From the NCBI RefSeq assembly GCF_001513745.1, contig NZ_CP013380.1, positions 3,844,001 through 3,908,000 on the forward strand: 64,000 bases of DNA, written 5' to 3'. The notes under the pieces are model-generated. The model saw nothing but the letters and a program-made list of their open reading frames with translations, ran no database searches and was not told where the DNA came from. Below, piece after piece: positions 36,440 through 45,186 of this stretch; the first letter of the stretch is position 1; each line of letters starts with the position of its first letter. Both the position numbers and the translations under genes were made by a program. The DNA is from Burkholderia humptydooensis. Lineage in GTDB: Bacteria; Pseudomonadota; Gammaproteobacteria; Burkholderiales; Burkholderiaceae.

Positions 36440-37228
36440 TTAGCGCGACATCTGCGTGACGGTCTGCAGCATCTGGTCGGACGTCGTCACGGCCTTGCTG
36501 TTGATTTCGTACGCGCGCTGCGTCTGGATCATGTTGACGAGCTCCTGCACGACGTTCACGTTCGACGATTCGACGTAGCCCTGCTTGAGCGTGCCCGCGC
36601 CGTTCAGACCCGGCTGCGACACGTTCGGCGCGCCCGACGACGTCGTCTCCGCGAACAGGTTCTCGCCCTTCGCGTCGAGGCCGGCCGGATTGATGAACGT
36701 CGCGATCTGCAGCGCGCCGATCTGCACCGCGTTGTTCGAGCCCGGCTGCGTGACGGACACGACGCCGTCGCTGCCGATCGTGAGCGACGTCGCGTTCTGC
36801 GGCATCGTGATCGCCGGAATCACCTGATAGCCGCTCGACGTGACGAGCTGGCCCTGCGCGTTGGTCTGGAACGAGCCGTCTCGCGTGTACGCGTTCGTGC
36901 CGTCCGGCATCAGCACCTGGAAGAAGCCCTGGCCGTTGATCGCGACGTCCTTCGAGTTGCCGGTCTGCTGCAGGCTGCCCTGCGTGTACAGGCGCTCGGT
37001 CGCGACCTGCTGGACGCCCGTGCCGAGCTGCAGGCCGGAAGGCAGCTCGGTCTGCTGCGTCGAGTTCGCGCCCGGCTGGCGCACGGTCTGGTACAGCAGA
37101 TCCTCGAACACCGCGCGCGAGCCCTTGAAGCCGTTGGTGCTCACGTTCGCGAGGTTGTTCGAGATCACGTCCATCTGCGCCTGCTGCGCATTCATGCCGG
37201 TCGCGGCGATGTAGAGGGAACGGTTCAC
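36440..37228 (-). CDS. flgG: Flagellar distal rod protein FlgG
   Basis: A 262-residue distal rod protein. Typical start [20 protein letters not shown] and [12 protein letters not shown] motif, with the C-terminal block [20 protein letters not shown] and ending TVTQMSR. Length equals that of E. coli FlgG (260). Thirty-two bases after flgF. Confidence 0.96.
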   Translation of the reverse strand: MNRSLYIAATGMNAQQAQMDVISNNLANVSTNGFKGSRAVFEDLLYQTVRQPGANSTQQTELPSGLQLGTGVQQVATERLYTQGSLQQTGNSKDVAINGQGFFQVLMPDGTNAYTRDGSFQTNAQGQLVTSSGYQVIPAITMPQNATSLTIGSDGVVSVTQPGSNNAVQIGALQIATFINPAGLDAKGENLFAETTSSGAPNVSQPGLNGAGTLKQGYVESSNVNVVQELVNMIQTQRAYEINSKAVTTSDQMLQTVTQMSR

Positions 37229-37260
37229 GTGTTGACTCCTTGTCTGGCGCCCGGCGGCGC

Positions 37261-38022
37261 TTAGCTGAAGTTGAGCAGTTGGTTCGCCGCCTGCTCGTTC
37301 TGGTCGGCGGACTGGATCAGCTTCGTCTGCAATTCGAACGCGCGCGCGTTGTCGATCATCGACACCATCGCCGCCACCGGATTGACGTTGCTGCCTTCTA
37401 GCGAATTCGGCACGACCTTCACGGCCGCGTCGGCGTCGGCGGGATTGCCGTCCGCGGTGCGGAACAGGCCGTCGTCGCCGCGCTTCATCGTCGCGGGATC
37501 GGGGTTCACGAGCTTCAGTTGATCGATCATCGCGACGGCGGTCGGCGGATCGCCCGGCATCAGCGCCGACACCGTGCCGTCCGCGCCGATCGTGAGCTGC
37601 GCGTTCGGCGGCACGGCGAGCGGGCCGCCGTTGCCGACGACGGGCAGGTTGTTCGCGGTCACGAGTTGCCCGTTCTGGTCGACATGCAGGTTGCCCGCGC
37701 GCGTATACGCCTCGGTGCCGTCCGGCAGCATCACCGACAGCCAGCCCGGCCCCTGAACCGCGACGTCGAGCGGATTGCCCGTGCGCTCGATCGGCCCCGG
37801 CGCGAAATCCGCGCCGGGCGTCGACGACAGCGTGTAGGTGCGCGTCGTCGCCGGATCGACGTTGCCGCTGCCGTCGTCGAAGTTCATCGGCACCGCGCGG
37901 AACGTCGCGAGCTGCGCGCGAAAGCCCGTGGTCGACGCGTTCGCGAGATTGTTCGCGACGACGGACTGCTGCTCGAGCGACTGCGCCGCGCCCGTCATCG
38001 CCGTATAGATCAGTCGGTCCAT
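37261..38022 (-). CDS. flgF: Flagellar proximal rod protein FlgF
   Basis: A 253-residue rod protein. [19 protein letters not shown] and [15 protein letters not shown] are the family N-terminal motifs. The C-terminal block is [21 protein letters not shown]. Directly after flgE with 25 bases between. Confidence 0.95.
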   Translation of the reverse strand: MDRLIYTAMTGAAQSLEQQSVVANNLANASTTGFRAQLATFRAVPMNFDDGSGNVDPATTRTYTLSSTPGADFAPGPIERTGNPLDVAVQGPGWLSVMLPDGTEAYTRAGNLHVDQNGQLVTANNLPVVGNGGPLAVPPNAQLTIGADGTVSALMPGDPPTAVAMIDQLKLVNPDPATMKRGDDGLFRTADGNPADADAAVKVVPNSLEGSNVNPVAAMVSMIDNARAFELQTKLIQSADQNEQAANQLLNFS

Positions 38023-38047
38023 GCTGGCTGTTGTCCGCGAAGGCCGC

Positions 38048-39289
38048 TTACAGGTTGATGAGCGTCTGGTCGACGGCCTGCTGCGTCTTGATCGTCTGCG
38101 CGTTCGCCTGGTAGTTGCGCTGCGCGGTGATCAGGTTCACGAGCTGGCTCGTCAGATCGACGTTCGAGTTTTCGAGCGCGCTGCCCTGCAGCGTGCCGTG
38201 GTTCGTGCTGCCGGGAGCCGAGATCTGCGGCACGCCCGATGCGGCCGTCTCGACGTACTGGTTGTTGCCGATGTTCACGAGGCCGTTCGGGTTGTTGAAG
38301 TTCGCGAGCACGATCTGGCCGAGCGTCGCGGTCTGGCCGTTCGAGTAGTTGCCGGTCAGCTTGCCGTCGTTGCCGATCGTGAAGGTCGTGAGCGTGCCGC
38401 TCGCGAAGCCGTCCGGCGCGAGGTTGGTCACGCCGTCCTTGCCGCCGTACTGCGTCGTGCCCGTCAGGTCGAGCGTGAGCGCCTGCGGCGTCGCGGAGCC
38501 GTCCGTGTTCGGGATCGAGAACTGGAACTGGCCGAGCGTCGTGGTCGGCGTGGTCGAGCCCGCCAGCGTCGTGCTCTTGATCGCGCCCGACGTATCGAAC
38601 GTGACCGTGCCGAGATCGGTCGGCGTCTGGTTCTTGACGCCCGCGTATGCTTCCCACGTGCCGGCCGCCGACTTCACGAAATACATGTTGACCTGCTGCG
38701 AGCCGCCGAGCGAGTCGTATACCTGGACCGCCGTCTGGAAGTTGTACGTCGTGGAATCCGCATAGTCGAACGGCGTCTTGGTCGGCACCGTATCCTGTGA
38801 GTTCAGGTTGAACTGGCCGGAGATCCTGGTCGTCGCGGTCGGCGCCATGTTGTTCGTCGGCGCCTGCAGCGGCACGGTCTGCGCAGTGTTGATCACGCCG
38901 TTCTTGTCCGCCTGGTAGCCCATCAGGCTCAGGCCCTGCGAGTTGACGATGTAGCCGTTCTTGTCGCGCTGGAACGTGCCGTCGCGCGAGTACGTGAGAA
39001 CGCCGTTGTTCGACATCTGGAAGAAGCCGTTGCCGTTGATCGCGACGTTCAGCGACGACGTGCTCGACGTGATCGTGCCCTGGCTGAACTGCTGCTGCAC
39101 CGATGCGAGCATCGTGCCGATGCCGATCGGATTGTTGACGGCCGATGCGACCGAATTCGCGTACATGTCGGAAAACTGCGCGGTGCTTCCCTTGAAGCCC
39201 ACCGTGTTCGCGTTCGCGATGTTGTTGCCGATCACGTCGAGGTTGCTCGACGCGCCCGCCAAACCGCTCAAACCTTGTTGATAGCCCAT
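38048..39289 (-). CDS. flgE: Flagellar hook protein FlgE
   Basis: A 413-residue hook subunit. N-terminal MGYQQGLSGLAGASSNLDVIG... carries the rod/hook motif NNIANANTVGFKGS. The middle is the Thr/Gly-rich hook domain (QVYDSLGGSQQVNMYFV). The C-terminal motif is NSNVDLTSQLVNLITAQRNYQ. Polymerises under the FlgD cap. Length close to E. coli FlgE (402). Confidence 0.96.
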   Translation of the reverse strand: MGYQQGLSGLAGASSNLDVIGNNIANANTVGFKGSTAQFSDMYANSVASAVNNPIGIGTMLASVQQQFSQGTITSSTSSLNVAINGNGFFQMSNNGVLTYSRDGTFQRDKNGYIVNSQGLSLMGYQADKNGVINTAQTVPLQAPTNNMAPTATTRISGQFNLNSQDTVPTKTPFDYADSTTYNFQTAVQVYDSLGGSQQVNMYFVKSAAGTWEAYAGVKNQTPTDLGTVTFDTSGAIKSTTLAGSTTPTTTLGQFQFSIPNTDGSATPQALTLDLTGTTQYGGKDGVTNLAPDGFASGTLTTFTIGNDGKLTGNYSNGQTATLGQIVLANFNNPNGLVNIGNNQYVETAASGVPQISAPGSTNHGTLQGSALENSNVDLTSQLVNLITAQRNYQANAQTIKTQQAVDQTLINL

Positions 39290-39315
39290 CTCGGTCTCCG
39301 TAGCGACGTGCTGGA

Positions 39316-40122
39316 TTAGTTGGTGGAAGACGACGAGCTGTCGGTCGACGCGCTCTTCGTGGTGTTCGGGAAGATCGACGCGACCTGGCTGAAGCCGACC
39401 GTCGAGCCGTTCGACAGCACGAGCCCCGGCGTGCCGTCCGCCTGCTTGATGACGCTCAGCACCTGCGCGGACGACAGCGTGGTCGGCGCGTACTGCTTGC
39501 CGGACGTGTCGGTGTAGCTCGCGCTGATCGTGTAGGTGCCGTCGGGCAGCGCGTTGCCGGCCCCGTCCGTCGGCGTCCAGTTGAACGGCACGGTGCCCGC
39601 CGACTGCGCGCCCGCGTCGATCGTGTTGACGACGACGCCCGCCGAGTTCTTCACGTTGATCGTCAGGTTCGACACGGCGCTCGTGAGCTGCACGCCGAAC
39701 GGCGACGCCGCGCCGCTCTTGACGGGCACGGTGTTGCCGGGCGCGAGCACGTTCGAGCCGATCAGCATCGCCGCCTGCGTCTGCTGGCTCGCGGTGATCT
39801 GCGACGACAGCGACGTGAGCGCCGTGTTCAGTTGCGCGATGCCGCTCACGGTGTTGATCTGCGCGAGCTGCGACGTCATCTGCGAGCTGTCGACGGGGCT
39901 CGTCGGGTCCTGGTTCTGCAACTGCGTGACGAGCAGCTTGAGGAACGTCGTCTGCAGATCGGCCGCCGACGTCGTCGACAGCGAGCTCGCGACATTGCTG
40001 TTCGCGTTCGTGCCGCTCGCGCCGCTCGTGCCCGACGACTGGCCGTTCGAGCTCATCGTGTCATACGGCAGCGAGTTCACGGAGGTGCCGCTGCTGCCGA
40101 TGGTCGTGGAGGAAGATGTCAT
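39316..40122 (-). CDS. flgD: Flagellar hook-capping protein FlgD
   Basis: A 268-residue hook cap. Ser/Thr/Gly/Asn-rich N-terminus, then the scaffold motif TTFLKLLVTQLQNQDPTSPV and QMTSQLAQINTVSGI, and a C-terminal FlgD Ig-like domain (GTVPFNWTPTDGAGNALPDG). Exported and then discarded when FlgK replaces it. Confidence 0.94.
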   Translation of the reverse strand: MTSSSTTIGSSGTSVNSLPYDTMSSNGQSSGTSGASGTNANSNVASSLSTTSAADLQTTFLKLLVTQLQNQDPTSPVDSSQMTSQLAQINTVSGIAQLNTALTSLSSQITASQQTQAAMLIGSNVLAPGNTVPVKSGAASPFGVQLTSAVSNLTINVKNSAGVVVNTIDAGAQSAGTVPFNWTPTDGAGNALPDGTYTISASYTDTSGKQYAPTTLSSAQVLSVIKQADGTPGLVLSNGSTVGFSQVASIFPNTTKSASTDSSSSSTN

Positions 40123-40180
40123 CCCGGTTCGCCTTTCTCTCTGCTGTGCGTGTTTCTTTCGGTCGATGCAAAGCCGCGTG

Positions 40181-40606
40181 TCAACTGCCGATCGTCAGCG
40201 TCTTCAGCATCAGTTGCTTCGCGGTGTTGAGCGTCTCGACGTTCGCCTGGTACGAGCGCGACGCGGAAATCATGTTGACCATCTCCTGCACCGGATCGAC
40301 GTTCGGCATCGTCACGTAGCCGTTCTGGTCGGCGGCCGGGTTCGACGGATCGTAGGTCGTCTTCATCGGCGACGGATCGTCGACCACCTTGGTCACCTGC
40401 ACGCCGCCGACGCCCTGGCCGGACGCGGTGCGCGCGCGGCCCATCGGCGCGGTCGCGAACACCACCTGCTTCGCCTTGTAGGGCTTGCCGTCGGGCCCCG
40501 TCACGCTGTCGGCGTTCGCGAGATTCGACGCCGTCACGTTCAGACGCTGCGACTGGGCCGACATCGCGGAACCCGCGACGTCGAAAATGTTCATCAACGA
40601 AGGCAT
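40181..40606 (-). CDS. flgC: Flagellar proximal rod protein FlgC
   Basis: A 141-residue rod protein. [18 protein letters not shown] and [15 protein letters not shown] at the start, [20 protein letters not shown] near the C-terminus. AAGGAG precedes the ATG by seven to eight bases. Follows flgB by 83 bases. Confidence 0.95.
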   Translation of the reverse strand: MPSLMNIFDVAGSAMSAQSQRLNVTASNLANADSVTGPDGKPYKAKQVVFATAPMGRARTASGQGVGGVQVTKVVDDPSPMKTTYDPSNPAADQNGYVTMPNVDPVQEMVNMISASRSYQANVETLNTAKQLMLKTLTIGS

Positions 40607-40689
40607 GCATGCTCCTTATCGCGTTGCGCGCTCATTCAACCGTTTCCCGTGACGCGCGCGGCACGCGGGAAAAGCGCCGATGCGGCGCG

Positions 40690-41181
40690 TCACGAACCCG
40701 AATTCGACGTGATCGCGGCGATCATCGTCTTGATCTGCTGCGTCATCGCCGTCATCCCGGCCTGGTAGTGCACCGCGTTGTCGGCGAACTGCACGCGCTC
40801 GGTGTCGAGATCGACGGTGTTGCCGTCGAGCGCCGGCTGCTGCGGAATCCGGTACTGCGCGCGGCCGTAGTCGTCGCTCGGGCCGCCCGTCGGGATCAGC
40901 TTCACGTTGCCTGCGAGGTGCGCGCCCGAAGTCGCCGCCATCGACATCCCGCTCGTCACGCCCGCCGGCTGCGCGAGCGGCAGTGTCGCCCCGTTGCCCG
41001 CGCTCGCCGCGCCGTCCTGCTTGAGCGCGCGGGCGAGCGTCGACGAGAAGTCGACGTCGCGCGCGCGGTAGCCGGGCGTATCGGCGTTCGCGATGTTCGA
41101 CGACAGCAGTTCCTGCCGATACGCGCGCACGTCGAGCGCCTGGCGGCCGAACGCGAATTCGGCATCGAGTTTGTCCAACAT
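40690..41181 (-). CDS. flgB: Flagellar proximal rod protein FlgB
   Basis: A 163-residue rod protein, the first gene of the leftward flg operon. Start MLDKLDAEFAFGRQALDVRA; the family motif is SSNIANADTPGYRARDVDF; the C-terminal helix contains VHYQAGMTAMTQQIKTMIAA. A longer open frame upstream is not used, since the motif spacing fits this ATG. Divergent from flgA; the 261 bases between them should hold the middle-class (FlhDC-type) promoters for both. Confidence 0.94.
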   Translation of the reverse strand: MLDKLDAEFAFGRQALDVRAYRQELLSSNIANADTPGYRARDVDFSSTLARALKQDGAASAGNGATLPLAQPAGVTSGMSMAATSGAHLAGNVKLIPTGGPSDDYGRAQYRIPQQPALDGNTVDLDTERVQFADNAVHYQAGMTAMTQQIKTMIAAITSNSGS

Positions 41182-41400
41182 CCGCGAGCTCCGTCTGAAG
41201 ATAAGATGCGCCGCTCTTTCGCCGCCCGCGGCACCCGCGGCGCGGACAACCGGCGACGGACGGCCAAAGAGGCTTTTTCCCATGGGACGCATGGTAGGCG
41301 GACAACGCAACGGGCAATCGGGCGAATAACCGGCAAAGGGCCCCTCTATTCGCGGTTTGCCGGCGCTCGCCCATCCCTAGAATGCAACCCCGTATCAATT

Positions 41401-41430
41401 GGTTTCCAAGCAGGTTTCCAAACGGGTTTC
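41401..41430 (+). repeat. Three GGTTTC repeats at 12-bp spacing before flgA
   Basis: GGTTTC begins at 41401, 41413 and 41425. The first two units are GGTTTCCAA followed by three variable bases. The array ends eight bases before the flgA ribosome site (GGAGGG). The spacing of 12 is just over one helical turn, so the units could be a protein-binding array. Confidence 0.6.
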
Positions 41431-41442
41431 GAGGAGGGCGCG

Positions 41443-42777
41443 ATGACGACTGACGCAGGCCGCGCAACGCGCGTGCGCTTTGCCGCGGCGCTCGCGCTGG
41501 CGGGCTGGATGGGCGCGGCGCTCGCGCAGCAGACGGGCGACGGCGGGATGATCGTGATCCCGGGCCGCGGCGAATCGGCACAGACCGCGCTCGCGAATGC
41601 GAACGCGGCGGGTGTGCGCGGCGCGAATGCCGCGGGCGCGGCGGGCCTGAACGGGGCCGACCGCACGGCAAGCCCGAGCGGATGGAGCGCGCAGGCGGCT
41701 GCCGCATGGGCCGGCCGAGCCGGCGCGGCGCCGGGCGCGGAATCGGGCGAACCCGGCAATGTCCACGCGGCGGCCGAGCCGGGCCACGGCCTGATCGTGA
41801 TCGAACCCGGCCCGGCCGAATCGAACGGCCGGGCCTTGACCGCCGCCCCGAGCGGCTGGAACCGGCGAGCAACCGCGGCCGCGCCGCGAGCCGAATCGAA
41901 CGGCCACGCGAATCCCGCGCCATCGACAGCCGGACCGGCTCTTCCCGCTAGCCCCGCGCCGGCGGGGGCCGGATGGCGCGCGCCGGCCGGCGCAGCGGCC
42001 ACGCAAAGCGGCGTGATCCCCGTGTCGTTCCGCTCGCAACCCGCGCCGCGCACGCTGCCGATCCGCCCCGCGCCGATTCGGGCGGCGGCGAGCGCACCCG
42101 GCGCGCAACCGACGGCCGCAACCGGCACCGCCGCGGCGGCTCCGGCTCCCGCCGGCCAGCAGGACGGCGAATCGATCCGCCGCGCGGCGCTTGCGTTCCT
42201 GCAGCAGCAGGCGGCCGGCCTGCCCGGCAAGACCACCGTCACCGTCGCGCCCGCGTTCCCGCGCGGGCTCGCCGCGTGCGCGACGCTCGAGCCGTTCCTG
42301 CCGTCGGGCGCGCGCCTGTGGGGCCGCACGACGGTCGGCGTGCGCTGCGCGGGCGAGCGTCCGTGGACGATCTACCTTCAGGCGAAGCTCGCCGTGCAGG
42401 CAACCTACTATGTCGCCGCGCGCCAGATCGCGCCGGGCGAGACGCTCACGGCCGCCGATCTCGTCGCGCGCGACGGCGATCTGACGATGCTGCCGCTCGC
42501 CGTGATCACCGACGCGCAGCAGGCGGTCGGCGCAACCACGCTCACGCGGGTCGCGGCGGGGCTGCCGCTGCGCCAGGATCTGCTGAAGAGCGCGGCGTCG
42601 GTGTCGATCGGGCAGACGGTGCGGGTCGTCGCGTCGGGGCAGGGATTCACGATTTCGGCGGAGGGCAGCGTGCTCAACAACGCGGCGCCTGGCCAACAGG
42701 TGCGGGTGCGGATGGCGGCGGGCCAGATCGTCACGGCGATCGTCAAGGACGCCGCGACGGTGGAAATCCCCCTCTAA
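41443..42777 (+). CDS. flgA: Flagella P-ring assembly chaperone FlgA, with long N-terminal extension
   Basis: A 444-residue exported protein. The ATG at 41443 has GGAGGG seven bases upstream and opens a signal peptide ending GAALAQQ. Residues about 230-444 are the FlgA core: an N-terminal alpha/beta part (LPGKTTVTVAPAFPRG, RLWGRTTVGVRC) and a C-terminal SAF domain (YVAARQIAPGETLTAADLV, SIGQTVRVVASGQGFTIS). Residues about 30-225 are an Ala/Gly/Pro-rich extension with two related units built around MIVIPGRGES and LIVIEPGPAES, each followed by a PSGW. Ordinary FlgA is about 220-240 residues, so this is about twice as long. It helps FlgI form the P-ring in the periplasm. Confidence 0.9.
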   Translation: MTTDAGRATRVRFAAALALAGWMGAALAQQTGDGGMIVIPGRGESAQTALANANAAGVRGANAAGAAGLNGADRTASPSGWSAQAAAAWAGRAGAAPGAESGEPGNVHAAAEPGHGLIVIEPGPAESNGRALTAAPSGWNRRATAAAPRAESNGHANPAPSTAGPALPASPAPAGAGWRAPAGAAATQSGVIPVSFRSQPAPRTLPIRPAPIRAAASAPGAQPTAATGTAAAAPAPAGQQDGESIRRAALAFLQQQAAGLPGKTTVTVAPAFPRGLAACATLEPFLPSGARLWGRTTVGVRCAGERPWTIYLQAKLAVQATYYVAARQIAPGETLTAADLVARDGDLTMLPLAVITDAQQAVGATTLTRVAAGLPLRQDLLKSAASVSIGQTVRVVASGQGFTISAEGSVLNNAAPGQQVRVRMAAGQIVTAIVKDAATVEIPL

Positions 42778-42823
42778 GATTGCAAACTTTCGTTGATTCA
42801 GGGGGTTACTGAAAAACGGGGGC

Positions 42824-42850
42824 TAAAGTTCGGGCCGGCCTTGCCGTTAT
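42824..42850 (+). promoter_or_regulatory. FliA (sigma-28) promoter of flgMN
   Basis: TAAAGTTC - 11 bases - GCCGTTAT, 13 of 16 matches to the FliA consensus, 30 bases before the flgM GTG. It would let FliA boost its own anti-sigma factor, as in enterics. Confidence 0.75.
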
Positions 42851-42880
42851 TGTGGTCAAACCCGTACAGGAAACACCATC

Positions 42881-43216
42881 GTGAATGTCGATTCCACCCC
42901 TACTTCGAACGCCCGCACGCTGTCGAACGCCAGTACGGGCGCGGCTCGCGCGCAAGCCGACCAGCCGCCCGCGGCCCAGGCGCCCGCGGGCGCGCCGGCG
43001 GGCGGAGACGCGAGCGTGAGCCTGTCCGGCCTGTCGTCGACGCTGCGCAGCCTCGCCGCTTCGGGCGGCGCCGACATCGATACCGCCCAGGTCGACGCGA
43101 TCCGGGACGCGATCAAGAACGGCACGCTGTCGATCGACACGGGCAAGATCGCCGACGGGATCCTGCAGACCGCGCGCGATCTGCTGAAGCCGCCGCCGCA
43201 GACGGGCAACAGTTGA
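42881..43216 (+). CDS. flgM: Anti-sigma-28 factor FlgM
   Basis: A 111-residue protein with GTG start (42881) behind AGGAAA. The disordered Ser/Thr/Ala/Pro-rich N-terminal half suits export through the flagellar channel. The C-terminal FliA-binding part has the family motif VDAIRDAIKNGTLSIDTGKIADGILQTARDLL in two helices (given here only in outline: VDAIRDAIKNG, then IDTGKIADGIL). Binds FliA until the hook is finished, then is exported. Confidence 0.93.
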   Translation: MNVDSTPTSNARTLSNASTGAARAQADQPPAAQAPAGAPAGGDASVSLSGLSSTLRSLAASGGADIDTAQVDAIRDAIKNGTLSIDTGKIADGILQTARDLLKPPPQTGNS

Positions 43217-43295
43217 GCCGGCTTCGCAGCCGGACGACGGAATGCACAACACGGCGCGCGGACGGCCCGCGCGCCGCCATGCCGAGCGAAACGAA

Positions 43296-43736
43296 ATGAG
43301 AGACGAACTGCTGGCCACGGTCAACGACGAGCACGCGACGGTCGAGGCGTACGCGTCCCTGCTCGCGTACGAGGAGAAGGCGCTGACGACGGCGTCGCCG
43401 CTCGACGCGTTGCCGGGCATCGTCGAGCGGAAAACCGGGCTGCTCGAGAAGCTCGCGCAACTCGAGCGCCGGCGCGACACGCTGCTCGCGTCGCTCGGCC
43501 TGCCGGCCGGCAAGAAAGGGATGGATCTCGCGGCGGAAAACGACGCGCGCCTCGCGAACGGCTGGCAACTGCTGCAGCAATCGGCCGAGCGCGCGCGCCA
43601 CGCGAACGCGATCAACGGGATGCTGATCCGCATCCGGATGGACTACAACGAACGCACGCTGTCCGTGCTGCGCGCCGCGCCGCCGCGCAACGGCTTCTAT
43701 GGGCCGGACGGGCGCGTCGCCGCGGCCGCACGCTGA
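43296..43736 (+). CDS. flgN: Flagellar export chaperone FlgN
   Basis: A 146-residue all-helical protein (MRDELLATVNDEHATVEAYA to TLSVLRAAPPRNGFYGPDGR). The chaperone pattern of long amphipathic helices with LERRRDTLLASLGLPAGKKG is typical. It binds FlgK and FlgL before export. A start at 43242 (adding 18 residues) is possible; neither ATG has a strong ribosome site. Second gene of the flgMN unit, 79 bases after flgM. Confidence 0.88.
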   Translation: MRDELLATVNDEHATVEAYASLLAYEEKALTTASPLDALPGIVERKTGLLEKLAQLERRRDTLLASLGLPAGKKGMDLAAENDARLANGWQLLQQSAERARHANAINGMLIRIRMDYNERTLSVLRAAPPRNGFYGPDGRVAAAAR

Positions 43737-43967
43737 AATCGGAGCGGCAGCGCGACGCACGCGTTGCCGCTCGCCAGAGCGCGCACCGAGCGCGCCGGCC
43801 GCCTCCCCCGCCAACCCCGGCACCCGCCTGCTCGCCAGCGCCGATCGCCTGCGCGCGCATGCGCACGCGCGCGGTGCGCCGCCTCCTTGATCATCGCTGA
43901 AGCGCCGGAGACGTTTCGTCCGGCCGACTGCGCCTTCTCGCGCCCTTGCGGGCCGGATCGGAAATTT

Positions 43968-43988
43968 CGCCGCAAATCGGCGCTTTTT
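43968..43988 (+). terminator. Hairpin with T-run after flgN
   Basis: CGCCG (43968-43972), loop CAAAT, CGGCG (43978-43982), then CTTTTT. A short but standard rho-independent terminator, 230 bases after the flgN stop; it would insulate the flagellar unit from the R-body operon. Confidence 0.6.
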
Positions 43989-44146
43989 CCGCATGCCGCC
44001 TTTTCTGCCACCACGAAACCGACACCGATACGGCGAAAACGCCGATCGGCTCGGCAGGTTCGTCTGGCCGTTTACGACGATTTGCCGATTCGGCGCCGTG
44101 TTTTCCATCGGTCGCACCAATTGGGGCCGCGGTTGCTTTTCTAAGA

Positions 44147-44192
44147 TGTTTTCACGGCCCTGCCAAGTTGCGCAGGGTTCGTACCGAAAACA
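44147..44192 (+). promoter_or_regulatory. Two-tier stem-loop in the leader of the R-body operon
   Basis: Outer arms TGTTTTC (44147-44153) and GAAAACA (44186-44192); inner arms CCCTGC (44158-44163) and GCAGGG (44172-44177), loop of eight. It ends about 30 bases before the ribosome site of the first reb gene, so it could be an RNA structure controlling translation or stability, or a DNA operator. Confidence 0.5.
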
Positions 44193-44231
44193 TCCCGCCG
44201 AAAGGCAGCCACACCGTCACAAGGAGCAACC

Positions 44232-44522
44232 ATGGCATTCCCGACCAGCGTCAACGACCAGATCACCGATTCCGTCACACAGGCCAATACCAAGGTATTG
44301 GGCGATGCGCCGGCGATCGCGATGGGCAACCTCTACCAGGCCACCGCGCAAGCGCTCGCCAATACCGCCCACAACGCCACCAACGCTCAGCAGCAAAGTT
44401 ACGTCACCACGCAAGCCGCCACCACGATGGGCGTCGCGACGCTGTACTCGCTCGATACCGCCGCCACGGGCGTGTCGACCAAGGACATCCTGAGCACCGG
44501 CGTTCGCGGCCTCGGCAGCTAA
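44232..44522 (+). CDS. rebB: RebB-family R-body structural protein, paralog 1
   Basis: A 96-residue RebB ('killing trait') family protein. Starts MAFPTSVNDQITDSVTQANT with AAGGAG six bases upstream. The conserved pattern is: ITDSVTQANTKVLGDAPAIA, MGNLYQATAQAL, an Asn/Gln patch NATNAQQQS, then AATTMGVATLYSLDT. Reb proteins polymerise into R-bodies, coiled ribbons that unroll into a rigid needle on an acid or other trigger; known from Caedibacter, Azorhizobium and Pseudomonas. It is the first gene of the operon and has a longer C-terminal tail (STGVRGLGS) than its neighbours. Confidence 0.92.
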   Translation: MAFPTSVNDQITDSVTQANTKVLGDAPAIAMGNLYQATAQALANTAHNATNAQQQSYVTTQAATTMGVATLYSLDTAATGVSTKDILSTGVRGLGS

Positions 44523-44554
44523 GCGGCCAGGACTAAACCACCAAGGAGCCCGAC

Positions 44555-44824
44555 ATGGCTTTTCCGACCAGCGTCAATGACCAGATCACCGATTCCGTCA
44601 CGCAGGCCAACACCAAAGTGTTGGGCGATGCGCCGGCGATCGCGATGGGCAACCTGTACCAGGCTACGGCGCAAGCCCTGGCCAACGCGGCGCACAACGC
44701 GACCTATGCGCAGCAACAGAGCTACGTGACCGCGCAAGCCGCCACCACGATGGGCGTCGCGACGCTGTATTCGCTCGACACGGCCACGACCGGGATCGCC
44801 ACCACCAAGATCCTCGGTACCTGA
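44555..44824 (+). CDS. rebB: RebB-family R-body structural protein, paralog 2
   Basis: An 89-residue RebB-family protein nearly identical to paralog 1 over its first 75 residues (differences such as Thr45 to Ala and Asn51 to Tyr), but with a different tail (GIATTKILGT). AAGGAG precedes the ATG. Thirty-two bases after paralog 1. The near-identity suggests a recent duplication or gene conversion; the two probably co-polymerise. Confidence 0.92.
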   Translation: MAFPTSVNDQITDSVTQANTKVLGDAPAIAMGNLYQATAQALANAAHNATYAQQQSYVTAQAATTMGVATLYSLDTATTGIATTKILGT

Positions 44825-44862
44825 GGATCGCCGGCAACCGTTGATCCCAAGGAGTTGAGCAC

Positions 44863-45129
44863 ATGGCCTTTCCGACTGCCGTCAACAACCAGATCACCGA
44901 TTCGGTGACTCAGGCGAACACCCAGGTGCTGGGAGTCTCTCCGTCCATCGCGATGGGCAACCTGTACCAGGCCACGGCGCAGGCGTTGGCCAATGCGGCA
45001 CACAACGCGACCCTGGCGCAACAGCAGATGTACGTCACGGCGCAGGCTGCGACCACGATGGGCGTCGCGCTGCTGTACTCGCTGGACACCGGCAGTACGG
45101 CGATGGCGACCAAGAAGATCCTCGGCTGA
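44863..45129 (+). CDS. rebB: RebB-family R-body structural protein, paralog 3
   Basis: An 88-residue RebB-family protein, start MAFPTAVNNQITDSVTQANT with AAGGAG nine bases upstream. It keeps the VLG...IAMGNLYQATAQALANAAHN core and the AATTMGV block but differs at VLGVSPSIA (no acidic residue) and in the tail (AMATKKILG). It therefore represents a second subunit type. Thirty-eight bases after paralog 2. Confidence 0.92.
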   Translation: MAFPTAVNNQITDSVTQANTQVLGVSPSIAMGNLYQATAQALANAAHNATLAQQQMYVTAQAATTMGVALLYSLDTGSTAMATKKILG

Positions 45130-45186
45130 GGGTCCGTGCATTGATCATCGCCACACTCGTCATCTCTATATTAAGGAGTATGAATC

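Larger units (their letters stand above)
43737..44231. other. Intergenic region between flgN and the R-body operon
   Basis: About 495 bases with no gene. Unusually rich in hairpins: a terminator at 43968-43988, CGGCG-AAAA-CGCCG at 44031-44044, several TGCCGATTCGGC-type dyads, and the two-tier stem-loop at 44147-44192. The promoter of the R-body operon should be here; no sigma-28 site was found. Confidence 0.6.

Noticed and set aside
41401..41430. The three GGTTTC units as a CRISPR-like array
   Set aside because: Units are far too short, with 6-base spacers and no cas genes anywhere in the window.
40609..41442. A long N-terminal extension of flgA back to 40609
   Set aside because: It would run through the flgB region on the opposite strand and remove the signal peptide. 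The ATG at 41443 has a GGAGGG site and opens a signal peptide.
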